DNA from: Streptococcus sp. 121
GTDB taxonomy: Bacteria; Bacillota; Bacilli; Lactobacillales; Streptococcaceae
Assembly (NCBI RefSeq): GCF_016458205.1
Contig: NZ_JAEMED010000014.1
Location: 1 to 44,207 of the forward strand
DNA length: 44,207 bases
Direction of reading: 5' to 3'
How positions within the stretch are numbered: the first letter of the stretch is position 1; each line of letters begins with the position of its first letter. The notes below the pieces were generated by a model. The model was not told the DNA's origin. It ran no database searches and saw only the letters and a program-made list of their open reading frames with translations. Positions 39,630 to 44,207 of this stretch are shown here, piece after piece. Position numbers and translations under genes: made by a program.

Positions 39630-39745
39630 AATCAGAATACTCACAGAATTTCAAAAAAAATGACGAGGAAAGCCGATGAAGATTGAACTAAAGTTCATCA
39701 AAGAGGCTTGACAAAGTCAGATTTTGAAATTCAATGAGTATCAAA
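39630..39745. repeat. BOX-like repeat with terminal inverted ends
   Basis: One end reads tttcaaaatcagaatactca and the other cagattttgaaattcaatga then gtat, which pair as terminal inverted repeats around a 60-bp middle. It abuts rnmV so closely that the last codons and stop of rnmV (gat-act-cat-tga) are repeat sequence. Confidence 0.65.
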
Positions 39746-40297
39746 ACCTTCTAGTGCTTTTTCCAAAACTTCCAAGGAAATCCCAAACATGGCCAAACGC
39801 TTAGGCAGCTGCTTGCCATTGGAGTAGCCAATTCGTAAAACTTCACCGATACACTCCCGCCGTTTCCGACTATCTGTCCCACCCAAGAGACCTAGACGCA
39901 TCAAATCTGCTTGAGAAATCAACTCCTGCTTGTCTGGAGAGCGCCCTGTAAAAGCCCCATCTAAGGCTTCTTTCAAAGCTTCAAAATCCGCATGTTCAAT
40001 TCCTAAAGACCGGCCAGCCGTTTTAGACTTAGGAACCGCCTCCCCTCGCTTAAGGAAAGCTTGCCCGACTTCTGGTACGGCCTGACTAATCATCTTGCGA
40101 ATCCGCTCCCCTTGGTAATCCGGATCCGTAAAAACAATCACCCCCCGCTGTTCCTGCAAACGAGCAATCCGCTCAATATCCTCTTGGGATAGAGCAGAAC
40201 CACGGGTCTCATAGGTATCCACCTGAAAAAAACGCTTGAGATTCGCTGTGTCATCGCGACCTTCTACCACAACCACTGGACCAATTACGGGCTTCAT
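39731..40297 (-). CDS. rnmV: Ribonuclease M5
   Basis: A 188-residue TOPRIM nuclease maturing 5S rRNA. VVVEGRDDTANLKRFF holds the catalytic glutamate and VIFTDPDYQGERIRKMI the DxD-like metal site. It overlaps tatD by 4 bp (ATGA), the usual Firmicute tatD-rnmV-(rsmA) order; no rsmA follows here. Its last three residues derive from the adjoining repeat. Confidence 0.94.
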   Translation of the reverse strand: MKPVIGPVVVVEGRDDTANLKRFFQVDTYETRGSALSQEDIERIARLQEQRGVIVFTDPDYQGERIRKMISQAVPEVGQAFLKRGEAVPKSKTAGRSLGIEHADFEALKEALDGAFTGRSPDKQELISQADLMRLGLLGGTDSRKRRECIGEVLRIGYSNGKQLPKRLAMFGISLEVLEKALEGFDTH

Positions 40298-41076
40298 CGA
40301 TGCTCACCATCCAGTCCGAAAACTTGCCATGCATTAGCAGACGTTGCTGCCACCAGCTCTTCCAGACTGATCCCCCGCAAGTCCGCCACCTTCTCCGCTA
40401 CATAGCGGGTATAGGCCGTCCGATTTTCCTTCCCTCGATAGGGTACTGGGGCTAGGAAAGGAGCATCTGTCTCTAACAAAATCCGATCTAGGGGCAGATT
40501 TGCCGCTGCCTCTTGAATCTCTAGCGCTTTTTTAAAGGTGACCACACCTGAGAAAGAGATCCACATCCCTAATTTCATAAATTTTTCCGCCATCTCCAAA
40601 GAACCGGAATAAGAATGCATAATCCCACCACGAGCAGGAAGTCCTTCATCCGCTAAAATGGCGTAGGTGTCATCCAATGCATCCCGTGTATGGATGACCA
40701 CCGGCAAATCCAACTCCTTAGCTAAACGAATCTGCCGCCGGAAGACTTCCTCTTGCACCTCTTTGGGAGCCGTCATCCAATGATAATCTAGCCCAATCTC
40801 GCCCAGAGCCACCACTTTCGGATGCCCCAGAACCTCACGCAGATAGTCTTCTACCTGGTCATCATAGCTTCCCGCTTCCGTCGGATGCCAACCCAAGGTC
40901 AAGTAAATGGAGTCATCAGCCTCTGCTAAAACCAAGGCTGCCTCAATCGATTCCCGATCAAAGCCCACCACATTGTGCCAGACCACACCCAACTCACGCG
41001 CCAGCTCAAGCTCCTCCTCCAACCGACCCGCAAACTGCTTCAAATTTAGGTGAGTATGTGTATCAAAAATGTTCAT
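40294..41076 (-). CDS. tatD: TatD-family metal-dependent hydrolase
   Basis: A 260-residue TIM-barrel nuclease. Metal ligands in FDTHTHLN, GEIGLDYHW, VIHTRDA, HSYSG and LLETDAPFLAPVPYRGKEN are all present. The family shows 3'-5' DNase and RNA or D-amino-acid-hydrolase activities in different species. Translationally coupled to rnmV. Confidence 0.94.
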   Translation of the reverse strand: MNIFDTHTHLNLKQFAGRLEEELELARELGVVWHNVVGFDRESIEAALVLAEADDSIYLTLGWHPTEAGSYDDQVEDYLREVLGHPKVVALGEIGLDYHWMTAPKEVQEEVFRRQIRLAKELDLPVVIHTRDALDDTYAILADEGLPARGGIMHSYSGSLEMAEKFMKLGMWISFSGVVTFKKALEIQEAAANLPLDRILLETDAPFLAPVPYRGKENRTAYTRYVAEKVADLRGISLEELVAATSANAWQVFGLDGEHR

Positions 41077-41129
41077 AAGTCTAACTCTCTATCAAAAAAG
41101 AGACAGTCCTACCAACCGCCTCTCTTATT

Positions 41130-41250
41130 TTGCTTTAAGTACTATTTCGCAGTAGTTGATTAAAATCCTCATTCACTCTATCGTTTTGACGATTTCGAAT
41201 CAACTGTGCGGGGGCAAAACTAAGGAATCAAAGATTCCAGTTTTGCTCCC
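41130..41250. repeat. Palindromic intergenic element rpmH-tatD
   Basis: taagtact, then agtagttgatt and, about 30 bp later, aatcaactgtgcgggggcaa, followed by a gcaaaact...agttttgc stem. The order and words parallel the element at 28830-28945, so both belong to one dispersed family. Confidence 0.55.
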
Positions 41251-41252
41251 AA

Positions 41253-41286
41253 AAATCAGTAGACTCGAGTTTCTACTGATTTTTCA
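41253..41286 (-). terminator. rpmH terminator
   Basis: aaaaatcagtaga and tctactgattttt make a perfect stem just after the rpmH stop. Confidence 0.88.
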
Positions 41287-41290
41287 ATCA

Positions 41291-41425
41291 TTAAGCTGAA
41301 AGAACTTTACGTCCTTTACGACGACGTGCTGCAAGCACACGACGACCGTTCTTAGTAGACATACGGTGACGGAAACCGTGTTTACGTTGACGACGAATTT
41401 TACTTGGTTGATAAGTACGTTTCAC
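41291..41425 (-). CDS. rpmH: Ribosomal protein L34
   Basis: A 44-residue, very basic protein: [34 protein letters not shown], ending KGRKVLSA. This is the exact length and sequence style of bacterial L34. Start is GTG at 41425 after aagaggaggtacacatc; too short for a simple ORF filter. Not next to rnpA/dnaA as in Bacillus; it stands alone upstream of tatD. Confidence 0.97.
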
Positions 41426-41500
41426 GATGTGTACCTCCTCTTAGATTCTTTGTATTTGTTTAGCCGGCTAGTTTTGATCAGTTACTAAACATACCTTGCT

Positions 41501-41529
41501 ATTTTAAAGGAAAATTGACGGGTTGTCAA
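41501..41529 (-). promoter_or_regulatory. rpmH SigA promoter
   Basis: Minus-strand TTGACA (41529-41524), 17-bp spacer, TAAAAT (41506-41501); leader of about 65 bases. Confidence 0.85.
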
Positions 41530-41625
41530 GGGAATCGAGCAGAAAAAAACTTGTAGCGATAAAAACCACTCTTTTCGGAATCATTTTGCTGTAAATCAGG
41601 AATGTAAACGTTAAGAATACAAATC

Positions 41626-42327
41626 TCACAAGTATTTCTTCAGGAGATCCTCGAGTCTACCTCCAATTAAATCAAGAAATCCTCCCCTTTTTTCATGGAT
41701 ATATTTCTTAGCTGTGGAAAACTCTATAAACTCAAATTCATCTTGCTCCTCTGAATCCAAGTTCTTCATTAATCCATAATCACGTAAAAAACAAAGAGAC
41801 ATCCCGTTATATACAAAAAGAACTTCTTTCAAATCCTCTAAATCCACATTTCCCCCTTGATAGAATCGCAATAAAACATGAAAAAGCGAAAAAAACTCAT
41901 CCGTGATAAAGTCAAAACGATTAAAGTCTTTTGTAGAGATTTGCTTTTCAGAATGTTTCGCCCTGACACCAAAGTCAAACGACTCTGCGAACAAGTAATG
42001 TTCGGCAAGCCCCACATCTATCTTTATCAGTGATTTAATAAAATCCATGTCCCCAGCGCCTTTATTCATACGTAAATATCCAGCCAGAACCAAGTTCTTT
42101 CGAATATCCAAATCTAGGCGTTTACGTGCACTTTCCTTAAATCCATCAAACTCATCATTCTTCACTCGACTCCTCAAATCGTGAAGTCGATCCATAACCT
42201 CCCCCATATCGTCGATTTTCTTGGCCACCAATTCAAGCGAATCATTTTGATCAACTCTGCGTAAATATTTCGTTATTCTCTTCTCAAGCTCACTCAACTC
42301 AATTCGATAAGCTACCTGTGGTTTCAT
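41626..42327 (-). CDS. Unrecognised 233-residue protein
   Basis: Soluble, charged and mostly helical by composition, with an early coiled-coil-like stretch (ELSELEKRITKYLRRVDQND) and an aromatic-rich second half (FITDEFFSLFHVLLRFYQG). No catalytic motif, signal peptide or membrane segment. ATG follows aaggagg. More AT-rich than neighbouring housekeeping genes and placed beside IS fragments and a structured non-coding stretch, so probably accessory, perhaps delivered by a mobile element. I recognise no family. Confidence 0.65.
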   Translation of the reverse strand: MKPQVAYRIELSELEKRITKYLRRVDQNDSLELVAKKIDDMGEVMDRLHDLRSRVKNDEFDGFKESARKRLDLDIRKNLVLAGYLRMNKGAGDMDFIKSLIKIDVGLAEHYLFAESFDFGVRAKHSEKQISTKDFNRFDFITDEFFSLFHVLLRFYQGGNVDLEDLKEVLFVYNGMSLCFLRDYGLMKNLDSEEQDEFEFIEFSTAKKYIHEKRGGFLDLIGGRLEDLLKKYL

Positions 42328-42408
42328 TTGCGAACCTCCTTACTCACTCAGCTTCGCTGACTCCTTGACCCTTATTCCAAAAAAGGGAAAAGCTATTTCT
42401 CCTTTTCC

Positions 42409-42584
42409 CACGACAAACGCATGAGAGATTTTTAGCGAGAAAATAGAGTTTTCTGTATTTCAATGTTCAGGATTTTCACAATAAAAAATAATCCTTTTTG
42501 GAATCTTCTATAGGAGAATCGCTAAAGTTACTAAATTTAAACTGTGTTATAATTCGGAAATTACTGTTTCATGCGTTTGTCGTG
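42409..42584. repeat. Nested inverted repeat
   Basis: Outer arms cacgacaaacgcatg (42409-42423) and catgcgtttgtcgtg (42570-42584) are perfect 15-bp complements, extended imperfectly by ccttttccc outside. Inner arms tttagcga (42431-42438) and tcgctaaa (42519-42526) are also perfect. A TGTTATAAT extended -10 (42548-42553) lies between. Could be a miniature mobile element or a site of a former mobile element. Confidence 0.6.
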
Positions 42585-42601
42585 TCCTTTTCCCTTTTTA
42601 C

Positions 42602-42747
42602 TTGCATTCTATCTTCAAAGTGCTATTATAGTGTTATAAGAGGTGGTCAGACGACCACCAAGTAGCACCGTTTAAGACGGTGACTCAGTAGATTAACAAA
42701 AAAGCGTTAACCTTCGCTCGTCAAAGTTTTCGGTTAACGTTTTTTGT
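42602..42747 (+). ncRNA. Candidate small RNA or leader with its own promoter and terminator
   Basis: TTGCAT (42602) and TATTAT (42624) with 16-bp spacing could start a transcript near 42637. It would contain hairpin ggtggtc-agac-gaccacc (42642-42659), hairpin caccgt-ttaag-acggtg (42666-42682) and a terminator stem cgttaacc...ggttaacg followed by TTTTTT (42703-42747). That is a complete about 110-nt transcription unit with no open frame. The reading is inferred from structure only; it could be an sRNA, a plasmid or ICE copy-control antisense RNA, or a truncated leader. Confidence 0.45.
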
Positions 42748-42765
42748 TGTGTTTACCTCGTTTTT

Positions 42766-42828
42766 TGATAGAGCAGAAATTGTACAAAACATTTGCCGTC
42801 ATGACAAGTTTGTACAAGAGCTCTATCA
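42766..42828. repeat. 63-bp imperfect palindrome
   Basis: Arms tgatagagc and gctctatca are perfect, with inner ttgtacaaaac / aagtttgtacaa also pairing, around a loop cattgc/gtcatga. The hyphenated palindrome resembles a protein-binding site, replication origin or transfer origin more than a terminator, since no T run follows. Confidence 0.6.
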
Positions 42829-42850
42829 ATTCGAGCACTGACATGAACGT

Positions 42851-42966
42851 CTCCTTTCTTTTAGGGTAAGAAATGCTAGCCTGCGTAATCCGTATCCGCA
42901 TAGGCACCACATCCTTTCTAAAGTAAAAGGAGTCACCGAATGAACTTCGCTACCCTTCCATTTTAA
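42851..42966 (+). promoter_or_regulatory. Structured leader sequestering the ribosome site of an 8-codon frame
   Basis: ctcctttcttttag (42851-42864) can pair with ctaaagtaaaaggag (42918-42932), hiding the ribosome site aaaaggag of a tiny frame ATG (42940)-TAA (42966) encoding MNFATLPF. The loop contains another hairpin, gcctgcg...cgcataggc (42880-42904). The plan is that of a translational or attenuation switch. The gene that should follow is missing; IS110 sequence comes next. Confidence 0.45.
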
Positions 42967-43106
42967 CAAATTAATTTAGAAAAAGGAAAGATTTATCGGT
43001 TTCGAAAGTGAAGATTTTATAGTCTTTTATTTGAAAATAACACAGTAAAAAAGCGCAAAAAAACACTATCTGTGTTATACTTAAGGTGAGCATATTTAAA
43101 AATGTC

Positions 43107-43574
43107 TTAAGGGTGTTGCCGCATCCCTAATGCTTTTACTGCTTCATAAGTTTGATGTGTTTTCAAAAGTTTGTAGACAATTCTTAGTATCTTATGAGCA
43201 CAAGCGATAACAGCCTTCATCTTACTTCCTCTTTGGGAAACTCGTTTGTATAAAGATGAGAAAGCTGGATCTTTGGAGTGTCCTGCTATCATACCCGAGA
43301 TCGTTAAGGCATGTTTTAAGTATTTATTTCCTTGCGTTATTCGCGAGGATTTTTTAATACCAGCACTTTCATAGGAACCTGGACATAGACCAGCCCATGA
43401 GGCTAGGTGTCCATCTGTTGGAAATGCATCTACATCAGGACCAATTTCCGCTAAAATAACAGCTGCTGCATTTTCACTTATCCCAGGTACAGTCATTAAT
43501 AATTGATATTCTTCGGGGAAGTGTTTATTTATATAGGATTTAATCCCGAGTTTATCACTTTGTGTTGTAAGCAA
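43107..43574 (-). pseudogene. IS110-family transposase, C-terminal fragment
   Basis: 155 codons matching the Transposase_20 half of IS110/IS116/IS902 enzymes: LLMTVPGISENAAAVILAEIG, FPTDGHLASWAGLCPG, SRITQGNKYLKHALTISGM. The N-terminal DEDD nuclease domain is absent and the frame is closed by a stop just upstream of 43574, near where the IS1634-type element begins, which probably cut it. Confidence 0.88.
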
Positions 43575-43630
43575 TCCAGCTCAACCGCTTGATAGAACTG
43601 TATTTTTTCAATATTTTTTGCACAAAACAC

Positions 43631-43659
43631 TTGTCGTATATGGTTGTGTATGATATGAT
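43631..43659 (+). promoter_or_regulatory. Promoter of IS1634-type transposase
   Basis: TTGTCG (43631) and TATGAT (43654) with a 17-bp spacer. The start codon is only six bases after the -10, so the transcript would be nearly leaderless if this is the promoter used. Confidence 0.45.
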
Positions 43660-43665
43660 AGAAGT

Positions 43666-44207
43666 ATGGCTTTTATTAAAACGACTACTAACAAAGAAGG
43701 TAGGACTCACGTTTATCTTGTCGAAGGATATCGTAAGGACGGGAAAGTAAAACAAAGAATACTTCACAAATACGGTCTGCTTGATGAAATGGAGGAAAGC
43801 GAACCAGGTATCTTGGATCGACTGAAAAAGGAGGCTAAAGCTGGCCTTTTAAATCCAGAAAAAACTATCCAAGTTACCTATGATCTACTTGCTCCCATGA
43901 ATGAACCAGACAGATCTTATGGCTGGATGGTCTTCGATGACATTTTTGAAGAGTTACGGCTTCCCAATTTTATGAAGCAGCTAAAAACAAATGCCAAATT
44001 TGATTTGACAAAAGCATTAAAACTCCTTGTCTTCCAGCGAATTTTAAAACCAGACAGTAAGTTAGCGACTTTTGAATCTCAAGAGGAATTATTTGGAGAT
44101 TGGGACATTAACCTAAATGCAGTTTATCGCCTACTTGATAAGTTAAACGATATTAAGGAGGATATCCAACTCCACCTTCATCAAGAAATCAGTCGCCTAA
44201 CCAATCG
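43666..44207 (+). CDS. IS1634-family transposase, N-terminal part (runs off window)
   Basis: 180 complete codons beginning MAFIKTTTNKEGRTHVYLVE, then GYRKDGKVKQRILHKYGLL, and ALKLLVFQRILKPDSKLATF, as in IS1634 (IS4-superfamily) DDE transposases. The catalytic residues lie further on, beyond the end of the window. No strong ribosome site (gaag only). No frameshift seen up to base 44207. It interrupts the IS110 fragment on its left. Confidence 0.85.
   Translation, partial: MAFIKTTTNKEGRTHVYLVEGYRKDGKVKQRILHKYGLLDEMEESEPGILDRLKKEAKAGLLNPEKTIQVTYDLLAPMNEPDRSYGWMVFDDIFEELRLPNFMKQLKTNAKFDLTKALKLLVFQRILKPDSKLATFESQEELFGDWDINLNAVYRLLDKLNDIKEDIQLHLHQEISRLTN

Overview
This 44.2-kb window is chromosomal DNA from a low-GC Gram-positive coccus, almost certainly a Streptococcus. 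The support is the protein families (LacA/LacB tagatose-6-phosphate enzymes, Rae1, Mini-RNase III, RpoE delta, RNase M5, HrcA/CIRCE), the strong AGGAGG ribosome sites, canonical SigA promoters with 17-bp spacing, and BOX-like intergenic repeats. Most genes are on the minus strand. I could not fix the species.

Layout. 0-6.4 kb is a decaying lactose/galactose locus: divergent lacR, then lacA, lacB, a lacD broken by a repeat plus a group II intron remnant, galactitol-type PTS genes IIA-IIB-IIC, and the stump of a YSIRK surface beta-galactosidase. lacC is not recognisable. 6.4-14.5 kb is housekeeping RNA metabolism (rae1, rlmB, mrnC, cysS, pnp), pepF and rpsO. 14.6-20.1 kb holds an rsuA-type pseudouridine synthase and a tightly coupled four-gene cluster resembling the Gram-positive Pel exopolysaccharide operon (small protein, PelA-type deacetylase, PelF, PelG) with no PelD. 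20.2-22.2 kb carries a CPBP membrane protease and def between two paralogous mini membrane proteins. 22.2-25.6 kb has fba, tRNA-Leu, and an EIIC-like membrane protein plus ilvE under a promoter overlapped by a CodY box. 25.7-32.9 kb has a flavin reductase, pyrG, rpoE, tig and the truA-thiD-ECF-DUF436 operon. 33.0-33.6 kb is a tandem 323-bp repeat. 33.7-38.8 kb is the heat-shock operon hrcA-grpE-(PH-domain gene)-dnaK-dnaJ with two CIRCE operators. 38.9-41.4 kb has a histidine phosphatase, rnmV, tatD and rpmH. 41.6-44.2 kb is an accessory end: an unknown 233-aa protein, a densely structured non-coding stretch, a truncated IS110 transposase and the start of an IS1634-type transposase that runs off the window.

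How the parts work together. LacA/LacB/LacD and the PTS would import and degrade galactose-type sugars through tagatose-6-phosphate under LacR, and probably CcpA, but the pathway looks dead here. The Pel-like genes would make, deacetylate and export a cationic hexosamine polymer. The least explained parts are the PelD-less Pel cluster, the EIIC gene tied to ilvE, the small membrane protein pair around def, and the structured RNA-like region at 42.4-43.0 kb.
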